DNA of 64,000 bases from the NCBI RefSeq assembly GCF_002849715.1, contig NZ_CP018863.1, forward strand, positions 1,984,001 through 2,048,000. The letters are read 5' to 3'. Positions 7,374 to 15,775 of this stretch are shown piece after piece. The notes beneath the pieces were generated by a model. It was not told the origin of the DNA, searched no databases, and saw nothing but the letters and a program-made list of their open reading frames with translations. A program made the translations under genes and the position numbers. This stretch comes from Arthrobacter crystallopoietes. GTDB taxonomy: Bacteria > Actinomycetota > Actinomycetes > Actinomycetales > Micrococcaceae. Every line of letters begins with the position of its first letter. Position 1 is the first letter of the stretch.

Positions 7374-8735
7374 ATGACCAACAACAAGAAGCACCTGGCT
7401 TTAACGGTGTTCATGATCACCGGCGGGTACCACTACGACAGCTGGCGGCGTGAAGGGAGCCGCGCCGAAGGACTCGGCTATCTGGACCTCGTGGTCGACA
7501 TGGCCAAGAAGGCAGAGGCTGCCAAGCTCGACGGCATTTTCTTCGGCGACACGGTTTCCGCCGGCAAGGTGCCCGGTGTCGATCCCACAGTGGCCGGTCA
7601 CTACGAACCGCTGACTACGCTGTCCGCACTGGCTGCAGTCACCAGCCGCATCGGTTTGATCGGCACGGCCTCCACTACTTTCAGCGAGCCGTACAACGTG
7701 GCGCGCCAGTTCAGCGGCCTTGACTCGTTAAGCGGAGGCCGCGCCGGCTGGAACGTTGTCACATCCGCGATGGGCAACGAGAACTATGGCATGGACGAGA
7801 TGCCGGCCCCGGCCGACCGGTACGCCCGTGCGACCGAGTTCGTTGACGTCGTCACCAAGCTATGGGATTCGTGGTCGGACGACGCAGTTATCGTCGATCG
7901 TGAAGGCGGCCGCTGGGGCGATCCCGACCGCATCCGGAGGATCGATCACCAGGGCGACCATTACAAGGTTGCCGGCCCCATCAACATGCGGCGTTCGCCT
8001 CAGGGGCATCCCGTCCTCGTGCAGGCTGGCTCATCAGGTGACGGCATGCGGCTGGGTGCATCGATCGCGGATCTGATTTACACGGCACAGCCGGACATGA
8101 AGCTGTCACAGAAGTTCTACGACCAGTTCAAGGCCGCGGTCCAGCAGGCGGGCCGCCGGCCCGAGGCTGTCAAGATCCTGCCCGGCATCGTCCCGATCAT
8201 CGGCCGCACGGAAAAGGAAGGCCAGGAGCTCGCCGCGGAACTCGGGAACCTGGTCAACATGGACACCGGACGCACGATCATGGAGCAGCGGCTGGACATG
8301 AGCTTGGCCGACATCGATCTTGACGAGCAGATTCCTGCCGAGCGCTTCAACCTCGAATCATCCCGGAGCAGCCGCCAGCGTACGGAAATCTTCATGCGGT
8401 TGAGCGTGGAGCAGGGCTACACCTTGCGGGACCTGATTATTGAAAATGCGCGCGGCCACGGCCACGGCTGGGTCATCGGCTCGGCCTCCCAAGCCGCGGA
8501 CCGAATGATCGAGTGGTTCGAATCCGGTGCATGCGACGGCTTCTCGCTGAACTCCCCGTACATTCCCGGCGGGCTTGACGATATTTGCGAGCTGCTCATT
8601 CCGGAACTGCAGGAACGCGGATATTACCGCGATGAGTACGAGGGCACTACGCTCCGCGAGCACCTGGGCCTCGAACGCCCCGGGGCGTGGGATGTCCAGA
8701 AAGTTCGTGCCGAAGAGCCGGCGAACGCTGGCTGA
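7374..8735 (+). CDS. FMN-dependent monooxygenase, NtaA/SnaA/DszA (luciferase-like) family
   Basis: The protein has 453 residues, the usual length for this bacterial-luciferase-like group, which uses reduced FMN supplied by a separate reductase to oxygenate substrates (nitrilotriacetate, dibenzothiophene sulfone, EDTA and some ketones). The N-terminal region (F-F-G-D-T near residues 55-60), the S-G-G-R-A-G-W-N-V-V-T-S motif near 120-131 and a central V-L-V-Q-A-G-S-S-G (about 213-221) are characteristic. GAGAAGGA precedes the ATG. No flavin reductase lies next to it; the nearest FMN reductase is at 47421. It is followed by a P450 gene 49 bases downstream and is probably co-transcribed with it. 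Confidence 0.9.
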   Translation: MTNNKKHLALTVFMITGGYHYDSWRREGSRAEGLGYLDLVVDMAKKAEAAKLDGIFFGDTVSAGKVPGVDPTVAGHYEPLTTLSALAAVTSRIGLIGTASTTFSEPYNVARQFSGLDSLSGGRAGWNVVTSAMGNENYGMDEMPAPADRYARATEFVDVVTKLWDSWSDDAVIVDREGGRWGDPDRIRRIDHQGDHYKVAGPINMRRSPQGHPVLVQAGSSGDGMRLGASIADLIYTAQPDMKLSQKFYDQFKAAVQQAGRRPEAVKILPGIVPIIGRTEKEGQELAAELGNLVNMDTGRTIMEQRLDMSLADIDLDEQIPAERFNLESSRSSRQRTEIFMRLSVEQGYTLRDLIIENARGHGHGWVIGSASQAADRMIEWFESGACDGFSLNSPYIPGGLDDICELLIPELQERGYYRDEYEGTTLREHLGLERPGAWDVQKVRAEEPANAG

Positions 8736-8784
8736 GGCACCCCCAGATCGATCCGCTAGCGAGCCCCTCAGATTTCGGAGAACC

Positions 8785-10026
8785 ATGACCACCTCTGCAA
8801 TGACCCAAACCGGTGTCCTTCGTATTGCCACGCCCGATGACGGGACACCGAAGCCGGTGCCTGTGGCCGACTGGGTGACAATCGAGGCCCTGCGGAAAGA
8901 CAGCGACGCTGTTTACACGAGACTGCTGCGTGAGAGCCCGGTCGCGTGGGTGCCCGTCATGAAGAGGATTCTCATCTGCCCGGCGGCGGCCTGCACGGCG
9001 GCGGAGCAGCATGCCGAAGTTTTCTCCTCCCAGGCCGGTGCGGCGCATATGGTTCGCGCCTTGGGTGCCCGCCCTCTGATCCGGAAGGACGGCGCCGAGC
9101 ACTCCGTGGAACGGAAGAACATTAACCCGAGCCTCCGCCCGAAGAGCATGCTGGAACATTGGTCGGAAATCTTCGAACGCAATGCCGCCCTGTCACTCGA
9201 AGAACTGCGGGCTATCGGACCCTGCGAGGCCGACCTCAACACCCACTACGCGGCGCCGGTGGCGGCCCGAAACCTAGCGGCGCTTGTTGGTCTTCCCCAT
9301 GTTCCGTGGCAGACCATTGCGCGGTGGTCGCGCGACTTCATCGCCGGTTCCGGCAACGTCACTGAGAACGCGGATGTATGGGCAAGGTGTGAGACAGCCA
9401 AGGCGGAATCAACGGAAGTTCTGGGTGAGGCATTCGGGCGGTTGCGGCGCGAACCCGACAGGTCCATCACTTCCCTGATGCTTGAGGCCGGCATGCCCGA
9501 GGAGAACGTTCGGGCAAATGTATTGCTCGCAATTTCCGGCGGCATGAACGAACCCCAGCATGTCACCACTGGCAGCGTCTATTACTTGGACCAATACCCG
9601 GCGGTCCGTACTGCCGTAATGTCTGATCCCCAGCTGTGGACGGCGCTTTTCGAAGAGACGGTGCGGTATCTGACTCCCATCGCCATACTTACCAGGCAGA
9701 CGACCGCCGATGTAGTAGTGGCGGGATATGACATACCAGCGGGAAGCCAGGTCGGACTCGTACTGGCGGCTGCCAATAAAGATCCGGATTTCGTGGAAGA
9801 TCCACACGAATTCCGACTGGACCGCAAAGACCGTCGACATGTCGGTTTTGGCAATGGGCCACATCTTTGCGCAGGAAAATGGGCTGCGCAGGCAGGCATC
9901 GGGCGTATCGCTGTACCTATGTTGTATCGGGAGCTTCCGCACTTCCGTGTGGATCACAGCCGTCCGAGCGCTTGGGACGGATTCATCTTCCGCGGCCTAT
10001 CAAAGCTGCCCGTGACTTGGGATTAG
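8785..10026 (+). CDS. Cytochrome P450 with an atypical I-helix
   Basis: The protein has 413 residues; the ATG at 8785 follows GGAG, whereas longer in-frame starts would lie inside the monooxygenase gene. Haem binding is clear: F-G-N-G-P-H-L-C-A-G with C362 as the haem ligand, and E291-x-x-R294. The I-helix reads S-G-G-M-N-E-P-Q-H (251-259), so the usual acid-alcohol pair (D/E)-T is replaced by E-P. A similar E-P form and a similar C-terminal tail (F-R-G...V-T-W) are found in guaiacol-demethylase-type CYP255 enzymes. It probably oxidises a small molecule in the pathway of the adjacent FMN monooxygenase. No ferredoxin or reductase gene is nearby. Confidence 0.92.
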   Translation: MTTSAMTQTGVLRIATPDDGTPKPVPVADWVTIEALRKDSDAVYTRLLRESPVAWVPVMKRILICPAAACTAAEQHAEVFSSQAGAAHMVRALGARPLIRKDGAEHSVERKNINPSLRPKSMLEHWSEIFERNAALSLEELRAIGPCEADLNTHYAAPVAARNLAALVGLPHVPWQTIARWSRDFIAGSGNVTENADVWARCETAKAESTEVLGEAFGRLRREPDRSITSLMLEAGMPEENVRANVLLAISGGMNEPQHVTTGSVYYLDQYPAVRTAVMSDPQLWTALFEETVRYLTPIAILTRQTTADVVVAGYDIPAGSQVGLVLAAANKDPDFVEDPHEFRLDRKDRRHVGFGNGPHLCAGKWAAQAGIGRIAVPMLYRELPHFRVDHSRPSAWDGFIFRGLSKLPVTWD

Positions 10027-10055
10027 GTCGATCAGGAAGTGAGCCAAGAGCAAAA

Positions 10056-10098
10056 GCCGGGCACCGCCGTCGTTGTTTGACGGCAAACGGTGCCCGGC
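10056..10098. terminator. Bidirectional terminator containing CCGCCGTCGTT
   Basis: GCCGGGCACCG (10056-10066) pairs with CGGTGCCCGGC (10088-10098), and CCGTC pairs with GACGG inside the loop. It lies between the convergent P450 and VOC genes, so it can serve both. The 5' arm and loop carry the recurring CCGCCGTCGTT core. Confidence 0.75.
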
Positions 10099-10115
10099 TG
10101 CTTGGGTTCTGAGCG

Positions 10116-10895
10116 CTACTGCTGCGGCAGCTCCTGGACGATGAGGAACATGGCGCCGGTGGGGTCGGTCAGGGTGGCGACGCGGCCGAAGGGGGTGTCC
10201 TCCGCCGGCTGCACCACCTGGCCGCCGAGTGCGGTGGTCTTCTCGATCGCGGCGTCGGCGTTTTCGACGGCGAAGTAGATGCGCCAGTGGGCTGGGATGC
10301 TTTCGGGCAGGAACGAGCTGACGTCCATGATGCCGGCCTTGGCGTTCTCGCCCGCGCCGAGGGTGGTGTATTTGAACTCGTCGGTGTCGCTCATGACGTC
10401 CGTGTCCCAGCCGAAGACGTCCTGGTAGAACTTCACTGTGGAGGGGTAGTCGCGCGTGAAGATTTCGTGCCACGCTGGCGAACCAGGTTCGGCGGCAAGC
10501 TGGAAGCCGGTGTGGCCGCCGAATTCCCAAACGCCGACGGCGGCCCCTCCGGCGTCGCCGATCATCGCCATTTTGCCCTGCTCGGGAACCTCCATCGGCG
10601 GCATGAAGATCTGGCCGCCGCTGTTGGCCGCGGCCTGGGTGGTGGCGTCGATGTCGTCCACGCGCAGGTATGTGGTCCAGACATCCGGGTAGCCGGACTG
10701 GCCGTCGTTCTTCATGAGGCCGGCGACGGACTGGCCGTTCTTGAAGGCCATGATGTAGCCGCCGTACTTCTCCTCATCGCCGGTCTCGTAGGTCCAGCCG
10801 AACAGTTCGGTGTAGAAGTTCTTGGCCTTTTCCGGGTCCGAGGTCATCAGATCGATCCAGCACGGCGCTCCGGGGGTGATGTCGGGCTTGGGCAT
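10116..10895 (-). CDS. VOC-family protein with two glyoxalase-type domains
   Basis: The protein has 259 residues. The ATG at 10895 is preceded by TAGGAG, and the sequence starts M-P-K-P-D-I-T-P-G-A-P-C-W-I-D. Two beta-alpha-beta-beta-beta modules (about 8-125 and 135-255) each begin with a C/H-W-x-(D/E) strand followed by F-Y-T/F-Y-Q-x-(L/V)-F-G-W, the pattern of vicinal-oxygen-chelate proteins annotated as glyoxalase/bleomycin resistance or hydroxylase relatives. Such proteins bind a metal between modules; function is commonly unknown. It stands alone on the minus strand and ends at the hairpin shared with the P450 gene. Confidence 0.85.
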   Translation of the reverse strand: MPKPDITPGAPCWIDLMTSDPEKAKNFYTELFGWTYETGDEEKYGGYIMAFKNGQSVAGLMKNDGQSGYPDVWTTYLRVDDIDATTQAAANSGGQIFMPPMEVPEQGKMAMIGDAGGAAVGVWEFGGHTGFQLAAEPGSPAWHEIFTRDYPSTVKFYQDVFGWDTDVMSDTDEFKYTTLGAGENAKAGIMDVSSFLPESIPAHWRIYFAVENADAAIEKTTALGGQVVQPAEDTPFGRVATLTDPTGAMFLIVQELPQQ

Positions 10896-11046
10896 AGCGG
10901 TTCTCCTATCGGTGGTGTGGAGATGGCAACAGGTGGAGTCTATGCGCGACACGGGTGGGCAGCAATGGGTATCCGGCGTCCATTGGCTTGAGTAGGTGCA
11001 CGGACTAGGCTTTGAGACGTACCTCACATCGAGTCCGGAGTGCGTC

Positions 11047-12192
11047 ATGTCGCCATCAGAAAATCCCGCGCTGTCCCGACGCGCGATGCTCGGAGGATTT
11101 ACGGCCGCGGGAGCACTGCCGTTGCTGGCGCCGGGGACAGCCGCGGCCGTAGCGAAGCGGGCGCCGCTGCAAGCGAATACCCGTACTAAAGCCGTCCTCC
11201 TGGGTACCAACGGTGGGCCTGGCTGGGGACTCACGGATCCGCCGCGCATGGGGATTTCCTCGGCACTGGTGGTGGGGGACCGCTATTACTTGATCGACGC
11301 CGGTGAAGGTGTGGGCTTCCGGCTCATGGAAGCGAGGCTGGGCAATTGGGAGGCGCGGGCTGCATTGAGCGGGCTTCGAGCCATCTTCCTAACGCACTTG
11401 CACTCGGACCATATCAGCGATCTCTCGAACATCCTGAGCTTGGGCCTGTACAACGGGCTGTCTGCCGCGGACCGGCCGGTGCCGATCTGGGGTCCGGGCA
11501 ACCGCGGAGAGCTGCCTCCGGTTGCGGGCGATCGGCCCGAACCGCCCGTTGTTTCGCCGCAGAGCCCGACGCCGGGCACCAAGGAAACCGTCGAATCGAT
11601 CGTCCGCACCTTCGCCACCGACTTTAACGACCGGGCGCGCGACGGCGGGACGCCGGTGCCGCAGCAGCTGTTTGCCGGTCACGACATCCTGCTTCCCGAG
11701 CAGTACCTCGCCGACCCGAATGGCACCCCCCATCCGCGGATGAGCCCGGTGCCGTTCTATGAGGACGACCGGGTGAAAGCGTCGACGACGCTGGTTCAGC
11801 ACGCCCCGGTCTTCCCTGCCCTGGCGTTCCGCTTCGAGACCGAGGACGGTGTGGTGGTTTTCTCTGGTGACACCGGTCCCAGCAAGAACCTCGTGGAGCT
11901 GGCCCAGGGCGCGAACCTCCTGGTGCACGAAGTCATCGCCGAGGAATGGGCGGCCGAGCGGTATCCGGAACCGCGCAGTCCGGAAGCCGAAGCGGCGTAC
12001 CAGCACCTGATCCAGTCCCATACCGCGGTGGAAGAAGTCGGTGCCATCGCCGAGAAGGCGGACGTGTCCACCCTGGTCCTGAGCCACTTTGTGCCGGGCG
12101 ACTGGCCTGTGGGCAAATGGCAGCGTGCTGCCCGAAGGGGTTTCAGCGGGAAGCTGGTGATCGGGGCGGACCTGGACGAGATCGGGATCTGA
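11047..12192 (+). CDS. Tat-exported metallo-beta-lactamase-fold hydrolase
   Basis: The protein has 381 residues from the ATG at 11047. A twin-arginine signal is clear: S-R-R-A-M-L at 10-15, a hydrophobic stretch, then an A-x-A-type cleavage region near 31-36. The zinc motif H117-L-H119-S-D121-H122 identifies the MBL fold; a late S-H-F-V-P-G-D supplies a further histidine. The fold subgroup resembles RNase-Z/arylsulfatase-like (AtsA-type) hydrolases. It should act outside the membrane. An MFS transporter gene follows on the same strand, suggesting the hydrolase releases an acid or other product that the transporter imports. A cytosolic paralogue lies at 51969. Confidence 0.88.
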   Translation: MSPSENPALSRRAMLGGFTAAGALPLLAPGTAAAVAKRAPLQANTRTKAVLLGTNGGPGWGLTDPPRMGISSALVVGDRYYLIDAGEGVGFRLMEARLGNWEARAALSGLRAIFLTHLHSDHISDLSNILSLGLYNGLSAADRPVPIWGPGNRGELPPVAGDRPEPPVVSPQSPTPGTKETVESIVRTFATDFNDRARDGGTPVPQQLFAGHDILLPEQYLADPNGTPHPRMSPVPFYEDDRVKASTTLVQHAPVFPALAFRFETEDGVVVFSGDTGPSKNLVELAQGANLLVHEVIAEEWAAERYPEPRSPEAEAAYQHLIQSHTAVEEVGAIAEKADVSTLVLSHFVPGDWPVGKWQRAARRGFSGKLVIGADLDEIGI

Positions 12193-12312
12193 CCTGCTTT
12201 TACCCGAGAACTGTGAAGAGGCCATGTTGTGGGCCACCAGCCATTCAATAAGCGTATTTTCCGTGATTACCCGCGCGTACGCTCGTCGCGACGGGCAGGT
12301 TCTTCCGAAGGG

Positions 12313-13671
12313 ATGCAGGTTGCCCGGACTGCACCGCAGGCGGCTGTAGAACCTGACGACCCGGCATTCTGGGACGCCCGGCGCCGTTCCCGCCGCGGCT
12401 GGACGATCACCGTATTCCTGCTGGTTCTGATGATGATCAGCTGGGCGGACAAGTCCATCCTGGGCATCGTCGCAGTTCCGCTGATGCGTGACCTGGACAT
12501 CAGCCCCGAAACCTTCGGGTTGCTGGGCAGTGCAGTCTTCATCCTCTTCGGTGCAGCACAGTTGGCGGCAGCCCCCATAGCCAACCGCGTCAGTTCCACC
12601 TGGATCCTGCTGGCGCTGTGTCTAGTCTGGTCCATCGCACAGGTGCCAATCTTTGTCTTCGCCTCGCTCCCCGCATTGTGGTTCTCACGCATCCTTCTGG
12701 GAGCGGGAGAAGGACCGCTGGCGCCAATCACCATGCATGCCGTCTACAAGTGGTTCCCCAGCGCCAGAGGCGCTACGCCGGCAGCCGTCGCCGCTTCGGG
12801 TGTGACCCTGGGAATCGTCGTCTTCGCGCCCATACTGGCGTGGATCACGGTGGATTTTGGTTGGAAAGCTACTTTCATCTTCCTGGCACTGATTGGTGTG
12901 GTCTGGGCAACCCTCTGGTTCTTCATCGGTAAGGACGGCCCCTATACGTCCATCCGTGCCGAGCACGCGATCGAGGGCACCATACCCGACCAGGGCGAGG
13001 AAAAAGCGCTGCAGGCAGCGGACCGGAAGGTCTCCTACTGGAGCTCATTTGCTACCCTCAGCTGGCTGCTCGCCGTCCTCTCGGCATTCCTCGCCTACTG
13101 GACTTTTACGGTGGCAATGACATGGTTGCCGGCCTACTTCGAAAACGTCCTGGGTATGAGTACCCAGCAGGCGGGTTCCCTGATTGCGTTGCCAGCAGTG
13201 TGGGGCACGGCGGCAACTGTCGGCCTGAGCTGGCTTACCGGGCGGTTGGCCGCCCGGGGCTGGCGATCCCGCTACTCGCGGGGACTCGTGCTCGGTGCAA
13301 CGGCACTGTTCTCCGGTGCGATGGTCCTCGTTGGCACCAACGTGGAAGAGCCCGCTCTGGCGATCGCATGCTTCACTTTCGGCTTCGGCACGGCACCCTC
13401 CATCTTCGCGCTGACGTACCTGGTGATTGCCGAAACCACCACCATCGGCCAGCGCGGTGCGATGCTGCAATACAGCAACGCGATCCTGACCAGCGCAGGG
13501 TTGTTCGCACCGGCCGTAGTAGGCATGCTGGTCGGATCCGCCTCCAGCGCCGTCGTTGGCTTTGAACATGCATTCGTTCTGACGGGCGCGATGATGTTCG
13601 GCTCCGGGCTGCTGTCCCTGCTCTTCATCAACCAGCAGCGCGACCGCAAGCGGCTGGGACTGGACGTCTAA
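12313..13671 (+). CDS. MFS transporter, anion:cation-symporter (ACS)-like
   Basis: The protein has about 452 residues with twelve predicted hydrophobic segments. The start is uncertain: the ATG at 12313 puts a normal cytosolic N-terminus before the first membrane helix near residue 33, but its GAAGGG is too close; a GTG at 12229 would add 28 atypical residues. The loop after helix 2, the D-K-S-x-L-G in helix 1 and the central cytosolic loop (about 218-240) fit the organic-anion group of the family. It probably imports a carboxylic acid. Position after the exported MBL hydrolase suggests a common substrate. Confidence 0.85.
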   Translation: MQVARTAPQAAVEPDDPAFWDARRRSRRGWTITVFLLVLMMISWADKSILGIVAVPLMRDLDISPETFGLLGSAVFILFGAAQLAAAPIANRVSSTWILLALCLVWSIAQVPIFVFASLPALWFSRILLGAGEGPLAPITMHAVYKWFPSARGATPAAVAASGVTLGIVVFAPILAWITVDFGWKATFIFLALIGVVWATLWFFIGKDGPYTSIRAEHAIEGTIPDQGEEKALQAADRKVSYWSSFATLSWLLAVLSAFLAYWTFTVAMTWLPAYFENVLGMSTQQAGSLIALPAVWGTAATVGLSWLTGRLAARGWRSRYSRGLVLGATALFSGAMVLVGTNVEEPALAIACFTFGFGTAPSIFALTYLVIAETTTIGQRGAMLQYSNAILTSAGLFAPAVVGMLVGSASSAVVGFEHAFVLTGAMMFGSGLLSLLFINQQRDRKRLGLDV

Positions 13672-13728
13672 GAACCGCCTGTCGGTATTGCAAAGCAGCC
13701 CTTCAAAACACTGGGATACGACTCGCTG

Positions 13729-14316
13729 TCAGCCCTCACTGCTGTTCTGGTGGGCCAGGAAGCGTTCCACCCGCCGGTCCGGAATCAGCCACAGCGCGGC
13801 CACTACGGTATACGCGGCGATGCTGATCAGGGGCTGCACGAAGGCGGCACCCATACCCAGGAGATAGATGACAGGGGAGACCTTCCCCTTCCAATCCCGG
13901 CCCAACGCCCGTGCCAGTGCGCCGTCCTTGCCCTGGTTCCGGACGAGGCAGACTTCCAGGATGTCGTAGGCGATGGCGGCCAGCAGAAGGTTGGCACCGT
14001 AGACGAGGACGGGGATGTTGACGAAACCCGTTTGGTCCATCCAATGCGTGGTGAAGGGAAACAGCGAAAGCCAGAAAAGCAGGTGCAGGTTGGCCCAGAG
14101 GATTGTGCCATTGATTTTCCCGGCAAGGTGAAGCATATGGTGGTGGTTGTTCCAGTAGATGCCCACGTAGACGAAGCTGAGCAGGTAGCTGAAAAATGCG
14201 GGGGCCTGCTCGAACAAAGCGTGCCACGTGGGCTCTTCCGGCACATCGAGTTCCAGCACCATGATGATGATCGCGAGGACGCCGTCGCTGAAGGCTTCCA
14301 GCCGGTTCTTGTTCAT
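13729..14316 (-). CDS. TMEM175-family (DUF1211) potassium-channel-like membrane protein
   Basis: The protein has 195 residues from the ATG at 14316 (M-N-K-N-R-L). The signature R-x-x-x-F-S-D-G-V at residues 5-13, followed by A-I-I-I-M-V-L-E-L, marks the first helix of the TMEM175 family, whose bacterial members form tetrameric K+ channels with six helices per subunit. Six hydrophobic segments and an H-H-H-M stretch after helix 2 are visible. It is alone on the minus strand. Its role would be potassium leak or membrane-potential setting; ion selectivity has not been shown here. Confidence 0.85.
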   Translation of the reverse strand: MNKNRLEAFSDGVLAIIIMVLELDVPEEPTWHALFEQAPAFFSYLLSFVYVGIYWNNHHHMLHLAGKINGTILWANLHLLFWLSLFPFTTHWMDQTGFVNIPVLVYGANLLLAAIAYDILEVCLVRNQGKDGALARALGRDWKGKVSPVIYLLGMGAAFVQPLISIAAYTVVAALWLIPDRRVERFLAHQNSSEG

Positions 14317-14407
14317 GATCGGACTTCCATGCACGAAATCATGGTTGATTCGGGCCCGGATGGGAAGACTTAGGGTCCTCCGGCTGAGGGTCTGGCCGGC
14401 GACGGCG

Positions 14408-14442
14408 CAGGAGCCACCGTCCTGGATGGACGGTGGCTCCTG
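14408..14442 (-). terminator. Terminator hairpin after the M14 carboxypeptidase
   Basis: CAGGAGCCACCGTCC (14408-14422) pairs perfectly with GGACGGTGGCTCCTG (14428-14442) around five bases. It lies 25 bases past the stop of the minus-strand carboxypeptidase gene. Confidence 0.7.
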
Positions 14443-14466
14443 CTCTGGTTTCGCGCCGGCTTATGC

Positions 14467-15708
14467 TCAGTCCGCCGTCTGGTCCCAGCCGTAATCTGGG
14501 TAGTCGAAGAAATCGTCGCCGTCGAGCGAATCGACTTCGCCGGTGGCCATCGAATCAACCAGCGACTCCAGCCCGGTCTGGACGGTCTGGACCAGCATGC
14601 CCTTCATCTTCTGGCCGAAGTCATCGGACTGGCCCCGCACTTCGAACAGCACGGTCGCCGAGCCGTTGAGAGCAAATGCGGAGCGGCCCTGCCCCGCATA
14701 CTCCCGTTCCGCCGGGTGGAAATAACGGCCGACGGCGGCAAGCGGGGATTGCGAGCCGTAGCTGTCCTTGATCCCGTCGGCTACTGCCAGGGCATACCGG
14801 CGGGACTTGTCCTGGTCGAGCAGCGGCCAGTCCTCTTGATAGGCGGCGCCGTCGTTGACGCCCAGCGGCGGGTAGTCCAGGGCGACGGAGATGTACTTGC
14901 CGTCCTGCTCGCCTCCCGTCTGCTGGTCGCACCGTCCCATGTGGTGCAGATCGACGACGGCGTCCACCTCGCCGAATTCTTGTTGCAGGTCTACGTAGAC
15001 ATCCCTGATGGTCCGGGACTCTGGCGCGAGGAAGAATCCTGCGTCCTCCTGAAGTCCGGGTAGATCTCCGGGCTGAGGTACGTAGTCCAGGTCTGCATTG
15101 AAATCGCGGTTCAGGTCGAAGCCGGGCAGGTTGACCCCGCCGTTGCTCGGTCGGTGGTACCAGGCCGGCTGCGTCCCTTCGAGCTGGGGGAAGAGGCTTT
15201 CGACGTCGTTCCAGGACATGACATTCGTGCGGCGGTTGAGTTCGCCGCCGTCGGGATTCACCATAGGCATGGCGACTAGCGTGACGCCTTCGAGTGCGCG
15301 CTGCGTTTCGGCATCGTTGCTGGAGCCCAGTTTCTGAAGGATCCCGAGGAGAGCCTCGGTTCCGGTCCGTTCGTTGCCGTGGATGGCGCTTTGTACGAGC
15401 AGCACGCGGTCGCCCGTTCCGACCCGGGCTGTGTAGAGGTCACGGCCGAGCGCGGATTGGCCCACGACTTCGACGTCTACCCGGCCGCTGCTGTTCTTCT
15501 CAATGCGCTCGAGCTTCGGACCGAGCTCCTCATAAGTGGTCCATCCGTTGAACTGGGGATCATCGGAGGTCTTGCAGGTACCCGCGCCTGGCGTGCTGGA
15601 TTCCCCCGGAGCGGCTCCAGCCGGGACAGCCGTAACCATCGTGCACAGCATCGTTGCTGCACCAATGGCGCCGAGTAATCTGCGGGGACTTCTGGCGAAA
15701 TTGCTCAC
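14467..15708 (-). CDS. Secreted M14 zinc carboxypeptidase
   Basis: The protein has 413 residues from the GTG at 15708, chosen because GAGGAG lies seven bases upstream. An N-terminal signal peptide (R-S-P-R-R then a hydrophobic stretch to about residue 33, A-G-A-A) implies secretion. The M14 zinc site is present: H-G-N-E for the first His and Glu, D-L-H-H for the second His, and a late L-F-E-V-R with the catalytic Glu. Enzymes of the family trim C-terminal residues from peptides or peptidoglycan. The C-terminal tail is acidic. Neighbours on both sides are unrelated. Confidence 0.88.
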   Translation of the reverse strand: MSNFARSPRRLLGAIGAATMLCTMVTAVPAGAAPGESSTPGAGTCKTSDDPQFNGWTTYEELGPKLERIEKNSSGRVDVEVVGQSALGRDLYTARVGTGDRVLLVQSAIHGNERTGTEALLGILQKLGSSNDAETQRALEGVTLVAMPMVNPDGGELNRRTNVMSWNDVESLFPQLEGTQPAWYHRPSNGGVNLPGFDLNRDFNADLDYVPQPGDLPGLQEDAGFFLAPESRTIRDVYVDLQQEFGEVDAVVDLHHMGRCDQQTGGEQDGKYISVALDYPPLGVNDGAAYQEDWPLLDQDKSRRYALAVADGIKDSYGSQSPLAAVGRYFHPAEREYAGQGRSAFALNGSATVLFEVRGQSDDFGQKMKGMLVQTVQTGLESLVDSMATGEVDSLDGDDFFDYPDYGWDQTAD

Positions 15709-15775
15709 TAGTTTCTCCTCATGCGAGTGATTGGGACAAACCAAGCGTTGCCAGAGCCTGCTCCTGGGTCAATAG

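Noticed and set aside
7093..7377. A 94-codon frame in the leader of the FMN monooxygenase
   Set aside because: It starts inside the third operator copy, has no ribosome site and no domain, and its end overlaps the true start. It is more likely leader sequence.
10116..11249. Longer N-terminus for the VOC protein
   Set aside because: The extra residues look random and the ATG at 10895 has a good TAGGAG site; the extension would also overlap the Tat-MBL gene.
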